In this document: positions 8,235-16,398 of the stretch, piece after piece | Position numbering within the stretch: the stretch's first letter is position 1 | Layout: the number at the start of each line of letters is the position of its first letter | DNA from: DASQMT01 sp963835735 | GTDB lineage: Bacteria; Actinomycetota; Thermoleophilia; Solirubrobacterales; Solirubrobacteraceae | DNA length: 64,000 nucleotides | Assembly: GCA_963835735.1 (NCBI GenBank) | Contig: CAWIGP010000002.1 | Span: 620,001 to 684,000, forward strand | Direction of reading: 5' to 3' | The notes under the pieces: generated by a model | What the model was told of the DNA's origin: nothing | What the model saw: the letters and a program-made list of their open reading frames with translations, nothing else | Database searches by the model: none | Made by a program: the position numbers and the translations under genes

Positions 8235-10528
8235 CAGCGCGCCGCCGCCACGGCCGCCTGTCCATATGCGATCCCGCCGTCGTTCGGCGGCAGTCGCCGG
8301 GGTACGAGCACGCGCATCCCGGCGGCGGCGAGCCGGTCGGAGGTCCGCTCGAGCAGCCGCCGGTTCTGGAACACGCCTCCGGAGAGCACCGCGGTGTCGA
8401 GGTCGCGGGCGGCGGCGATGCGGGCGCAGGCCGATGCCGTCGCGTCGCCGAGCGCGTTGTGGAAGGCGGCCGCGACGGTCTCGACGGGCACGCCGCGCTC
8501 GAGGTCGGCGCGCACCGCCCGGATCGTGACGCGCGCGTCGAGCCGCAGCGTGTCGTCGACGACGACGGTGGGCAGCGGGTAGGCGCGCCGCTCGAACGGA
8601 TCGCACGCGGCCTCGAGCTCCATCGCCGCCTGGCCCTCGTAGGCGACCGCCGCGCGCAGCCCGCAGAGCGCGGCCACGGCGTCGAACAGCCGGCCCGCCG
8701 AGGTGGTGATCGGCGCCGCGACGCCGGTCGCGGCAAGCTGCGCGACCGCGCGCCAGCGTTCGCGGTCGACCTGCCCGAGGAGCCGCGCAGGCACGGGCGG
8801 CGCCGGCTCGTCGGCGCGGCCGCCCCTGGTGCCGAGACGCTGGGGCTCGTCGTCGTCGCCGGCGGCGAGCAGCCAGGCGCAGGCCATCCGCCATGGCTCG
8901 CGGGCCGCCCGGTCGCCGCCGGGGAGCCGGACCGGCCACAGGTGGCCAGCGCGCTGGAACCCGTCGAGGCCGCCGACGAGCAGCTCGCCGCCCCAGACCG
9001 TCCCGTCGGTGCCGAGGCCGGTGCCGTCGAAGATCGCTCCGACCGCGGGCCCGCGCTCGCCGTGCTCGGCCAGGCACGCAGCCAGATGCGCGTGATGGTG
9101 CTGGACGGCGACGTGCTCGACGCCCTCGCGCGCGAGCGCGTAGGTGGTCGACAGGTAGTCCGGATGCAGGTCGTGGGCGACGACCGCGGGCGCGACGGCG
9201 AACAGCCGCTCGAAGTGCTCGACGCCCGCCTCGAACGCCTCCAGCGTCTCGAGGTTCTGGAGGTCGCCGATGTGATGCCCGACCCACGCGCGCCCGCCGC
9301 GCGCGAGGCAGAACGTGCTCTTGAGCTCCGCGCCACAGGCGAGCACGTGACGGTCGGCGCTCACCGGCAGCGCCAGCGAGGCCGGCACGTACCCGCGCGA
9401 TCGCCGCAGCGTCACCGGCGGCCGCAACACGGAGTCGTCGGTGCGCGTCTGGATCGGGCGGTCGTGGAGCAGGAACAGGTCGGCGATCCCGTCCAGCCGC
9501 TCGAGCGCGTCCTGGTCCCGGTAGGCGATCGGCTCGTCGGACACGTTCCCGCTGGTCAGCACCAGCGGCTCTCCCAGATCGGCGAGCAGCAGGTGATGGA
9601 GCGGGCTGTACGGGAGCATCACGCCGAGCTCGCGCGAGCGCGGCGCGACCGCGACCGCGACGCGCCCCTCCGCCCGCCGCGGCGCGATCACGATCGGGCG
9701 CTCGCGCCCGCACATCAGCAGCTCCGACTCCCCGTCCAGCTCGACGAGCGCCCGCGCGGCCGCCACGTCGGGAGCCATCAGCGCGAACGGCTTCTCCTCG
9801 CGATGCTTGCGCGCCCGCAGCGCCGCGACCGCCTCCTCGTCGCGCGCGAGGCACGCCAGGTGGAACCCGCCGACGCCCTTGACGGCCACGATCGCTCCGT
9901 CGCGCAGGGCCGCCACGGCGGCGGCCAGCGGATCGCCGCCGGCGGCCGGTGCCAGCCGCAGGCGCGGCCCGCAGTCCGGGCAGGCGTTCGGCTGCGCGTG
10001 GAAGCGGCGGTCGGCGGGGTCGTGGTACTCGGCCGCGCAGAGCGCGCACATCTCGAAGCCGGCCATCGTCGTCTGCGGCCGGTCGTAGGGGACGCCGCGC
10101 ACGATCGTGAACCGCGGGCCGCAGTTCGTGCAGTTGATGAACGGGTAGCGGTAGCGGCGGTCGGCCGGGTCGAGCAGCTCGCCCAGGCACTCCGTGCAGG
10201 TCGCGACGTCCGGCGCGACCTGCGCGTCGGGCGCCCCGCCGCCGGCGCTGGCCACGATCGTGAAGCCGGGCTCGCCGCGCGGGTCGAGCGGCTCGCCGCG
10301 CACGCGCTCGACCACCGCGAGCGGCGGCGCCTCGGCCGGCAGCCGCGCCAGCAGCGCCTCGATCCGCTCGGGAGGCCCCTCGGCCTCGATCACCACCCCG
10401 CGCTCGTCATTGCGCACGAAGCCGTCGAGCGCGAGCTCGGCCGCCAGGCGGTGCACGAAGGGCCGGAAGCCGACGCCCTGGACGACGCCCTCGACACGCA
10501 CCCGCACGCGCTGGGCCGTGACGGTCAC
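8234..10528 (-). CDS. hypF: HypF carbamoyltransferase, hydrogenase maturation
   Basis: 764 residues, about the usual 750, from GTG 10528 overlapping the SIS gene stop. Domains in order: acylphosphatase-like (residues about 5-95, VRVEGVVQGVGFRPFVHR); paired zinc motifs (CTECL...CTNCGP, CALC...CPDCGP; about 110-185); a YrdC-like domain (about 200-385, KGVGGFHLACLA, KHREEKPFALM, LTSGNVSDEP); and a Kae1-like domain (about 420-764, HHHAHLAACLAEHG, IFDGTGLGTDG, LSGGVFQNR). HypF makes the carbamoyl-adenylate from carbamoyl phosphate and ATP and passes the group to HypE for the cyanide ligands of the Ni-Fe centre. Cytosolic. All key motifs are present and the frame is intact. Confidence 0.97.
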   Translation of the reverse strand: MTVTAQRVRVRVEGVVQGVGFRPFVHRLAAELALDGFVRNDERGVVIEAEGPPERIEALLARLPAEAPPLAVVERVRGEPLDPRGEPGFTIVASAGGGAPDAQVAPDVATCTECLGELLDPADRRYRYPFINCTNCGPRFTIVRGVPYDRPQTTMAGFEMCALCAAEYHDPADRRFHAQPNACPDCGPRLRLAPAAGGDPLAAAVAALRDGAIVAVKGVGGFHLACLARDEEAVAALRARKHREEKPFALMAPDVAAARALVELDGESELLMCGRERPIVIAPRRAEGRVAVAVAPRSRELGVMLPYSPLHHLLLADLGEPLVLTSGNVSDEPIAYRDQDALERLDGIADLFLLHDRPIQTRTDDSVLRPPVTLRRSRGYVPASLALPVSADRHVLACGAELKSTFCLARGGRAWVGHHIGDLQNLETLEAFEAGVEHFERLFAVAPAVVAHDLHPDYLSTTYALAREGVEHVAVQHHHAHLAACLAEHGERGPAVGAIFDGTGLGTDGTVWGGELLVGGLDGFQRAGHLWPVRLPGGDRAAREPWRMACAWLLAAGDDDEPQRLGTRGGRADEPAPPVPARLLGQVDRERWRAVAQLAATGVAAPITTSAGRLFDAVAALCGLRAAVAYEGQAAMELEAACDPFERRAYPLPTVVVDDTLRLDARVTIRAVRADLERGVPVETVAAAFHNALGDATASACARIAAARDLDTAVLSGGVFQNRRLLERTSDRLAAAGMRVLVPRRLPPNDGGIAYGQAAVAAAR

Positions 10529-11643
10529 GCTCCCACCAGCTCGCACAGTACGTGGTACGCGCTGGCCTGCGCCTCCTGGATCCGCGGGATGTGCTGGGAG
10601 CGCGTCACCACGACGTGGTCGGCCAGGCCGCCGGCCGCGATCTGCCCGCCGTCGTATCCCACCAGCGCGATCGTCACCAGCCCGCGCCGGCGTGCCTCGG
10701 CGAGCGCCGCGATCACATTGCCCGAGCCGCCGCTCGTGGAGAACGCCAGCAGCACATCGCCCGTGCGGCCGTGGGCGATCACCTGGCGGGCGAAGACCGA
10801 CTCGATACCGACGTCGTTCGCGATCGCCGTCAGGATCGCCGCGTCCTCGGTGAGATCGAGCGCCGGCCGGCCGGCCGCGCGCAGGTCGGCGGCAAGGTCC
10901 ATCGCATCGGTCGCCGAGCCGCCGTTGCCGAGCGCCAGCAGCCGGCCGCCGCGGGCGAAGCTCTCGCGCAGGACCGCCGCGGCCGCCAGCAACGTGGCGC
11001 GCCCGTCGGTGAGCGTCTGCGCCCGCAGCGCCGCCACCTCTTCGGCCTTCATCAGCACCGACCGGCGCACGTCGTCCGTCACCGCCTCGACATCGGTCGC
11101 AGACTCGCCCAGGAACGGATAGAGGAAGCTCGCCGCGCCGGTGTCGTGCACCCGCCGCTCGAGGTGCTCGAGGAACACGTGGACCAGCTCCCACAGGACG
11201 TGGTAAGCGGTCTCGGCGAGCTCCTGGCGGACGAAGGGGTCGTCGCCGGGCGGCTCGAGCTCGACCACCAGGCAGCCGCGCCGGCGCGCCTCGGCGAGCG
11301 CCGCGCCGGTGCCCGGCCCGAACGGCATCACGATGTCGGCGGGCTCGCACAGCGCCGCGACCTGCTCGAGCAGCGGGCCGCCTTCCGACGCCAGGCCGAG
11401 CGCCGGCAGCGCCCGCTTGCCGACGATCACCGGGTGCACGAACTCGACCGCCACGTGCCGGGCGTCCGAGCGCGCCGCCGGCGTCGCCCCGATCGCGAGC
11501 AGCCGTCCGCCGCGCCCGAACCGCTCCGCCATCTCGTGACACACTCGCGCCAGCCGGCCGGCCTCGGCCCCGAACCAGCGCTCGCTCGCCTCCGTCCGGC
11601 GCGCCAGCAGGGCGTCGACCCGATCGGCCGCCACCGCCTCCAT
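10525..11643 (-). CDS. Tandem SIS-domain protein (phosphoheptose-isomerase-like) in hydrogenase operon
   Basis: 372 residues, ATG 11643 sharing bases with the hypB stop (TGATG). Two SIS (sugar isomerase) domains are seen, each preceded by helices. The first is about residues 40-165 (GRGGRLLAIGATPAARSDARH, then ADIVMPFGPG). The second is about 215-372 (ARGGRLLALGNGGSATDAMDLAAD, GDVLLAFSTSGGSGNVIAAL), close to GmhA/DiaA. The second half has the full GNGGSA and STSGGSGN sugar-phosphate motifs, while the first is degenerate (GATPAA, FGPGTG). GmhA-like genes recur in actinobacterial high-affinity hydrogenase operons, but their role there is unknown to me. Position between hypB and hypF argues for a maturation or assembly role rather than heptose synthesis. 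Confidence 0.85.
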   Translation of the reverse strand: MEAVAADRVDALLARRTEASERWFGAEAGRLARVCHEMAERFGRGGRLLAIGATPAARSDARHVAVEFVHPVIVGKRALPALGLASEGGPLLEQVAALCEPADIVMPFGPGTGAALAEARRRGCLVVELEPPGDDPFVRQELAETAYHVLWELVHVFLEHLERRVHDTGAASFLYPFLGESATDVEAVTDDVRRSVLMKAEEVAALRAQTLTDGRATLLAAAAVLRESFARGGRLLALGNGGSATDAMDLAADLRAAGRPALDLTEDAAILTAIANDVGIESVFARQVIAHGRTGDVLLAFSTSGGSGNVIAALAEARRRGLVTIALVGYDGGQIAAGGLADHVVVTRSQHIPRIQEAQASAYHVLCELVGA

Positions 11644-12323
11644 CAGGCGGGTACCCCGCGTGCCGCCGTCAGGCGCTGCAACCACGCGCTCCACGCGTCG
11701 ACCCCCTCGCCGGTGCGCGCGCTCATCCGCATGCGCGGCACGCCCGGATGCACGGCATCGAGGTGGTATTCGAACCGCTCGAGGTCGAAGTCCACGTACG
11801 GGAGCAGGTCGATCTTGTTGATCAGCACCAGCTCGCAGGTGCGGAACATCAGCGGGTACTTGAGCGGCTTGTCCTCGCCCTCGGCAACGGAGGAGACCAT
11901 CACGCGCGCGTCCTCGCCGACACGGAACTCGGCGGGGCACACGAGGTTTCCGACGTTCTCGATCACGAGCAGGTCGATCTCGCCCAGCGGCAACTCGGGA
12001 AGCGCCGAGCGGACCATGTTGGCGTCGAGGTGGCATTCGCCGCCGAAGCCCGGATCGGTGTTGAGCTGGGTCACTGGCACGTGCAGCCCGGCGAGCCGGT
12101 CGGCGTCGAGGCTGCCCTGCACGTCACCCTCGAGCACGCCCGCACGCACGCCGTCGAGCGACCCGATCACGCGCTCCAGCAGCGACGTCTTGCCCGCTCC
12201 GGGGGCGCTCATGAGGTTCACGACTGTCACGCCCGCGCGGTCGAAGTCGTCGCGGTTCGCGCGCGCGATCGTCGCGTTCGCGTCGAGCGCGTCCTCGACG
12301 ACCTTGACCTTCACACGATGCAT
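11643..12323 (-). CDS. hypB: HypB GTPase, nickel insertion for hydrogenase
   Basis: 226 residues from ATG 12323, overlapping the end of hypA by 13 bases. The P-loop is seen as NLMSAPGAGKTSLLE near residues 36-50. DVQGSLDADRL and LNTDPGFGGECHLDANM supply switch and metal-site residues. ENVGNLVCPAEFRVGE is the G3/metal-site region, NKIDLLPY is the G4 guanine motif and MSARTGEG is G5. HypB hydrolyses GTP while handing nickel to the large subunit with HypA. The chain lacks the His-rich N-terminal extension found in some HypB, so nickel storage is unlikely. Cytosolic and intact. Confidence 0.97.
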   Translation of the reverse strand: MHRVKVKVVEDALDANATIARANRDDFDRAGVTVVNLMSAPGAGKTSLLERVIGSLDGVRAGVLEGDVQGSLDADRLAGLHVPVTQLNTDPGFGGECHLDANMVRSALPELPLGEIDLLVIENVGNLVCPAEFRVGEDARVMVSSVAEGEDKPLKYPLMFRTCELVLINKIDLLPYVDFDLERFEYHLDAVHPGVPRMRMSARTGEGVDAWSAWLQRLTAARGVPA

Positions 12324-12664
12324 TCCCCGGCCTCCTCGACCTCGATTGATTCGACCTCGAGCTCCTCGCCCGACTCGACGGTGACGTCGGCCGACCCGCA
12401 TCGGTCGCAGCGGAAGAAGGGCATGTCGATCTCCCACACGCGCGCGCAGGCGTCGCAGCGCAGCACCGCCGGGACGACCTCCTGGTCAAGCCGCGCGCCG
12501 GCGCACACCGTGTCGCGGGCGACGAGCTCGAAGTAGAACGCGAGCGACGAGGGGACGACCTGGCGCAGCCGCCCGAGCCGCACCTGCACGGCGGTGACGC
12601 GGCGGCCTTCGGCGTGCCGGACCGCCGTGTCCACGATCGCGCTGCTCACCGAGAGCTCGTGCAT
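12311..12664 (-). CDS. hypA: HypA nickel chaperone
   Basis: 117 residues, standard length. The start ATG at 12664 overlaps the protease stop (ATGA). The N-terminal MHELS carries the nickel-binding His2, and the zinc ribbon has two cysteine pairs (CDAC about residues 74-77 and CDRC about 88-91). The acidic tail ends GECIV. HypA delivers Ni2+ to the hydrogenase large subunit precursor together with HypB. Frame and motifs are complete. It is translated from the long hyp/hhy message. Confidence 0.97.
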   Translation of the reverse strand: MHELSVSSAIVDTAVRHAEGRRVTAVQVRLGRLRQVVPSSLAFYFELVARDTVCAGARLDQEVVPAVLRCDACARVWEIDMPFFRCDRCGSADVTVESGEELEVESIEVEEAGECIV

Positions 12665-13167
12665 CACGAATACGCGGCGTCGCTCCGCAGCTCCTCGACC
12701 GTCTCCAGCACGAGCGCGATCGCGCGCTCGACCGCCGCCTCGACCGCGGGAGTGAGCCCGATGCCGACGTCGTCGACCACCGCGGGCTCGCACGCGATCA
12801 CCTGCACCCGCCCAGGCCAGCCGCCGACCGCCCGCACGAACCGGAGCATCGTCATCGGATCCATCGAGTGCGGGTCGATCGTCTCGCCGTCCTCGATCTC
12901 GCTCGGCACGTCCTCGCGCTCTACGTCGATCACGTACAGCGTGCCCGGGTCGCCGCCCTGGCGGCTGACGTCGACGATCACGAGCGCGCTGTAGCCGCGC
13001 ATGACCTCGTACGCGAGGTCCAGGCCGCTCGTGCCGACATCCATCACGCTGACGCCGGACGGCAGCTCTCGCTCGCCCAAGCGGCGGGCGACCTCGGCGC
13101 CGAACGCATCGTCCTGCAGCCAGGCGTTGCCGACACCGGCGACGAGGATCTGCTTCTCGAGCTTCAC
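12664..13167 (-). CDS. Hydrogenase maturation protease (HybD/HycI/HyaD-like)
   Basis: 167 residues from GTG 13167, overlapping the upstream stop (GTGA). The fold signature is GVGNAWLQDDAFGAEVARRL near the start; the acidic residue in this segment is the conserved nickel ligand. It is followed by VMDVGTSGLDLAYEV and VIVDVSRQGGDPGTLYVID. Such proteases clip the C-terminal extension of the large subunit after nickel insertion. The large subunit here has an 18-residue tail after its last metal-site His, a fitting substrate. The usual later His that binds nickel is present as DPHSMDP. Confidence 0.92.
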   Translation of the reverse strand: MKLEKQILVAGVGNAWLQDDAFGAEVARRLGERELPSGVSVMDVGTSGLDLAYEVMRGYSALVIVDVSRQGGDPGTLYVIDVEREDVPSEIEDGETIDPHSMDPMTMLRFVRAVGGWPGRVQVIACEPAVVDDVGIGLTPAVEAAVERAIALVLETVEELRSDAAYS

Positions 13168-14282
13168 GTCGGGACCACCTCCACCTCGGCGGGCTTGAAG
13201 TACAGGTACCGGCCGATGTCGCGCATCAGCTCCTGGCCGGGATCGTCGTCCACCGTCACCGCCAGATGGACGCCGTCCTCGTAGTCGCGGTAGATCCGCT
13301 CGATCGTGGCGAGCCGGTCGGCCCACACGCCGTCCTGCGGCGCGCGTCCGAACCCGGGGCGCAGCCGGACCGTTGCGCCGCGCCGGTACGTGACGCCGCC
13401 GACCACGATCTCCGGCTCGCCCGCCACGTCGGCCGGACCAGGGCGGTGCGCCGGCGGCAGGTCGCTGACGGTCACCCGGCCGTGCAGCCGCGCGATCGCG
13501 TCCGGCCCGGCGGCGTCGGCGCGCGCGAGCATCTCGCGCACCTTCGGGTCCTGCTCGGCGATCGCGGCACGCTCGGCGTCGCTGAGCGCGAGCACGTGGA
13601 GCAGCAGCGCCTCCTCGATCTCCGTCGCGTCGAACAGGTCGCCGTGGCTCTCGGGCGCGATCTGCGGGTGGTCGGGAAGGACGATCGTCGCGCCGAGCAC
13701 CGTGTCGTCGGCGTCGGTGGCGAGGACGGGGAAGATGTTGACGTGGTCGCATGAGGCGACCGCCGCGGCGGCCGTCGGGCCGGGCGAGATCGGCGAGGCG
13801 AACCGGCCGCCCGGGGCGTGTGCGACCAGGTGCGTGGAGAGCAGCGAGGAGCGCAACGCGGCGGGGCGGTCGAGGCCCTCGGGGACGGGCGTCGTGTTGT
13901 GCACGCACATCGCGACGCGCACGAGCCCGCCGTCGAGCGGTCTCGTGGCCAGGCGCACGCGGCCCTGCACCCCGTCGAAGGCGAACGGGATCGTGACCGC
14001 CTCGTCGAGCGAGATCGGGCCGGCCTCGATCCTTCGCGCGACCCCCTGATGGCGCTCCCCGCTCGGCTCGAGGAAGACGAGCGTCCCCGAGACCGTCTCG
14101 GCCGGCTCGAGCACGAGCTGCATCCGCGCGCGGTCGAACGTGTGCGGCCCGCCGGCGGCGTAGACCGGCGGGTAGACGATCCCGAACGGCGTCGGCATCG
14201 CGTTCTTGGTCGCACCCGGCGTGTAGGGGTACAGCGCGTATCCCTCGTACAGCAGCGTGGAGACCAGGCGCTCGATGCTCAC
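13164..14282 (-). CDS. Hydrogenase-cluster protein of unknown function
   Basis: 372 residues from GTG 14282 overlapping the upstream stop (GTGA). The opening ERLVSTLLYEGYALYPYTPGA is distinctive, followed by a predicted beta-rich domain (about 50-200), a mid-region with acidic helices (about 230-290) and a short C-terminal domain (VGGVTYRRGATVRLRPG, then IERIYRDYEDGVHLAVTV). No cysteine cluster and no membrane segment. Genes with this start are recurrent in actinobacterial group 1h hydrogenase loci as far as I know, but the biochemistry is not known to me. Tight coupling between the DUF6084-like gene and the protease suggests an assembly or electron-transfer accessory role (inference). Confidence 0.8.
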   Translation of the reverse strand: MSIERLVSTLLYEGYALYPYTPGATKNAMPTPFGIVYPPVYAAGGPHTFDRARMQLVLEPAETVSGTLVFLEPSGERHQGVARRIEAGPISLDEAVTIPFAFDGVQGRVRLATRPLDGGLVRVAMCVHNTTPVPEGLDRPAALRSSLLSTHLVAHAPGGRFASPISPGPTAAAAVASCDHVNIFPVLATDADDTVLGATIVLPDHPQIAPESHGDLFDATEIEEALLLHVLALSDAERAAIAEQDPKVREMLARADAAGPDAIARLHGRVTVSDLPPAHRPGPADVAGEPEIVVGGVTYRRGATVRLRPGFGRAPQDGVWADRLATIERIYRDYEDGVHLAVTVDDDPGQELMRDIGRYLYFKPAEVEVVPT

Positions 14283-15544
14283 GTGCCCTCCAGCAGCCCG
14301 CGCACGGTGTCGTCGAACGAGTGGTGGCCGCGCTCCGCCTTGCACCGCGCGAGCTCGTCCAGCGTCTCGCGCTGCAGCCGGATCCAGCCGCCGCCGGGGA
14401 AGTGCGCGGCGATCGTGCGAGTCCACACCTCGACCGGCATGCGCCAGCGGGCGGTGCAGCTCCACGGGACCAGCACGACCTGCAGCCGCTCCTGCTCGCC
14501 GCTGTAGAGCACGGTGCCGTTGAAGTGGAAGCTCAACGGCACCTCCCCGCCGGGCAGCGAGTGGAAGTACTTGCTCGCGGCGACCTCGAGGTCGTACGTG
14601 CACGGCACCTCGAGCGTGAACGTCGTCGAGCCGGCGAACGAGGGCACGAGCGCCTCGATGCGCGTCCACTGCAGCGCGTGCGTCGTCGCGCCCCAGCGTT
14701 CGGGTGCACCGAACAGCTCGACGAGCCGCGCGCGCGTGTCGGCGTCGTAGGAGCGCCGCGCCGGGTCGATCTGGATCTGCGTCGTGAGCGCGATCGTGTA
14801 CACGTCGCGCCCGTCGGGCTCGGTGATATGGAGGTGGAAGCGCACGCCCGGCGTGGCGGTGTGCTCGAGCGGCTCGGCGCCGAGCACCGTGAACTCGAGC
14901 GTCGTGGGCGCGGTCGCCTGGGTCATCGCACGGCCGCCACGGTCGCGCAGGTCGTCGAAGTACCGCTGCACCGCCGACTCCATCACGGCGCCGCCGCTGA
15001 TCCCCTCCCACGTCGCCTTGATGATCCCGACGAGCCGGTAGCAGTCGTCGAGCGGAGCGATCGCATGGATGTGCGGCGTCGCCATCCGGTTGACGATCAG
15101 GGCCTCGGCGTCGGCGTCGAGGTCCTCGAGCACCGGGTTCAGTGCCACGAGCCGAGCCCAGGCCTCGAGGTCGAGCTCTGACTCGGTCGCGCCGGCGGGG
15201 CTGGGATAGAGCGCGACGACGCTGCCTGTCGCGCTCGAGCGTAGGAAGAAAGCGAGCCCGATCGGGATCTGGAACTCCGCCCACAGGTCGTCGGGGAGCT
15301 GGAGGCCCTCCAGCCACACGGTGCGTGAGCCGGTCGGCCGGTAGCGCGCGTCGCCCGAGCGCATCGACCAGCAGGTCGGGCAGACGCAGACGATCCGGCG
15401 CTCGTCCAGGTCGAGCAGGTGCTTGTGCTCGGCCGGCAGCGAGATCGGGCACAGCTCGCAGCGCGCGCCGCCGTCCGGCGGCGGTTGCGAGCGCGGCGGC
15501 TGTCGCACGTACCGCCGCAGGCCGGCGACGAGCGCGGGGTCCAT
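14279..15544 (-). CDS. DUF5947-DUF6084 fused hydrogenase accessory protein
   Basis: 421 residues, ATG 15544 overlapping the previous stop (ATGA). The N-terminal half (about 1-215) looks like DUF5947: CELCPISLPAEHKHLLDL and CVCPTCWSM give two CxxC pairs, likely binding metal, then LPDDLWAEFQIPIGLAFF. The second half (about 225-421) begins with its own Met and matches DUF6084 (LEFTVLGAEPLEHTATPG, CTYDLEVAASKYFHSL, VPWSCTARWRMPVEVW). I expect these as two adjacent genes in other actinobacterial hydrogenase loci. The joint reads DRGGRAMTQATAP, so the fusion could be real or caused by a one-base error at an ATGA junction. Function unknown; probably assembly or electron transfer. Confidence 0.85.
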   Translation of the reverse strand: MDPALVAGLRRYVRQPPRSQPPPDGGARCELCPISLPAEHKHLLDLDERRIVCVCPTCWSMRSGDARYRPTGSRTVWLEGLQLPDDLWAEFQIPIGLAFFLRSSATGSVVALYPSPAGATESELDLEAWARLVALNPVLEDLDADAEALIVNRMATPHIHAIAPLDDCYRLVGIIKATWEGISGGAVMESAVQRYFDDLRDRGGRAMTQATAPTTLEFTVLGAEPLEHTATPGVRFHLHITEPDGRDVYTIALTTQIQIDPARRSYDADTRARLVELFGAPERWGATTHALQWTRIEALVPSFAGSTTFTLEVPCTYDLEVAASKYFHSLPGGEVPLSFHFNGTVLYSGEQERLQVVLVPWSCTARWRMPVEVWTRTIAAHFPGGGWIRLQRETLDELARCKAERGHHSFDDTVRGLLEGT

Positions 15545-16398
15545 CAGGCGACCGCCACCCGGACGCGGCCCTCGCCCCGCAGCAGCGGCACCGGCGGGAT
15601 CTGGAGGCGGTCGTCGTCCGGCGAACGCCCCGCACGGCGCAGCTCGAACCGCCGCTCGCAAGACGGGCACGTGAGCGTGCCGTCGGGCGCCATCGGCGCA
15701 TCGTCGAGCCGCGTCTGGCACCAGCCGCAGGCGTTGCGATACGCCAGCAGCGTGCCGCCGACGTTGGCGACGAGCAGGTCGCTGGCGCCGACCGTCATCG
15801 CCGCCGTGGTGCCGGGCCGCGGCGCCTCGGCCTCGAGCTCCGTCCACGCCGGCGGGGCGCCGGCCCCATCGCCGTTCGGCTGGATGACCGGCAGCTCGAA
15901 CGCTCCGACCGGCGGATCGCGTACGCCCTCCACCTCGAGGCCCTCGAGGTCGGGCGCCGTCTCCTCGAGCGCCTTCTTGATCGCCAGCTCGAGCGTCGCC
16001 TCCGACGCCGGGCAGCCCTTGCAGTGGCCGACCAGCCGCAGGTGCGCGACGCCCTCCTCGAGGCCGATCAGCTCGACGTCGCCGCCGTGCGACTCCATGT
16101 ACGGCCGTACGCTGTCGAGCGCCTCGCGCACGCGCGTCTCCAGGTCGACCGGGTAGAGCCCGTGGATCAACAGCAGGCTGGCGACCACCCCGTCATCGAC
16201 CAGCCGCTCGCGGACCTCGGCCGCGGTGGCGCCGGGTTCGTCCAGCGCCTCCACGATCCGTTCGAGCCCGGCGCCGTAGAGCTGCACGATCGACGCCACC
16301 AGCTCGTCCGCGACCGCGCGCGCCTGGAAGTCCTGGACCTCCTCGAGCTGTGCGGTGAGCTCCTGGACCCGCGCGATGAGTTCGTCGGAGGTCAGCAC
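15544..16398 (-). CDS. NifU-domain plus four-Cys iron-sulfur/zinc-ribbon protein (HhyE/HucE-like)
   Basis: 284 residues from GTG 16398, overlapping the large-subunit stop. An N-terminal helical region (about 1-75) precedes a NifU C-terminal domain (about 80-160) with GHCKGCPAS giving the CxxC cluster site and LELAIKKALEE. The C-terminal domain resembles a Rieske-type fold (LLVANVGGTLLAYRNACGWC ... LTCPSCERRFELRR) but has two CxxC pairs and lacks the Rieske histidines, so it looks rubredoxin- or zinc-ribbon-like. Iron-sulfur proteins of this kind in hhy/huc operons have been proposed to carry electrons from hydrogenase to the respiratory chain (established for the loci, inferred here). Confidence 0.85.
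   Translation of the reverse strand: MLTSDELIARVQELTAQLEEVQDFQARAVADELVASIVQLYGAGLERIVEALDEPGATAAEVRERLVDDGVVASLLLIHGLYPVDLETRVREALDSVRPYMESHGGDVELIGLEEGVAHLRLVGHCKGCPASEATLELAIKKALEETAPDLEGLEVEGVRDPPVGAFELPVIQPNGDGAGAPPAWTELEAEAPRPGTTAAMTVGASDLLVANVGGTLLAYRNACGWCQTRLDDAPMAPDGTLTCPSCERRFELRRAGRSPDDDRLQIPPVPLLRGEGRVRVAVA

Noticed and set aside
8189..11122. 977-residue plus-strand frame across hypF and the SIS gene
   Set aside because: Repetitive Arg/Ala/Gly composition, no domain, antisense to clearly conserved genes.
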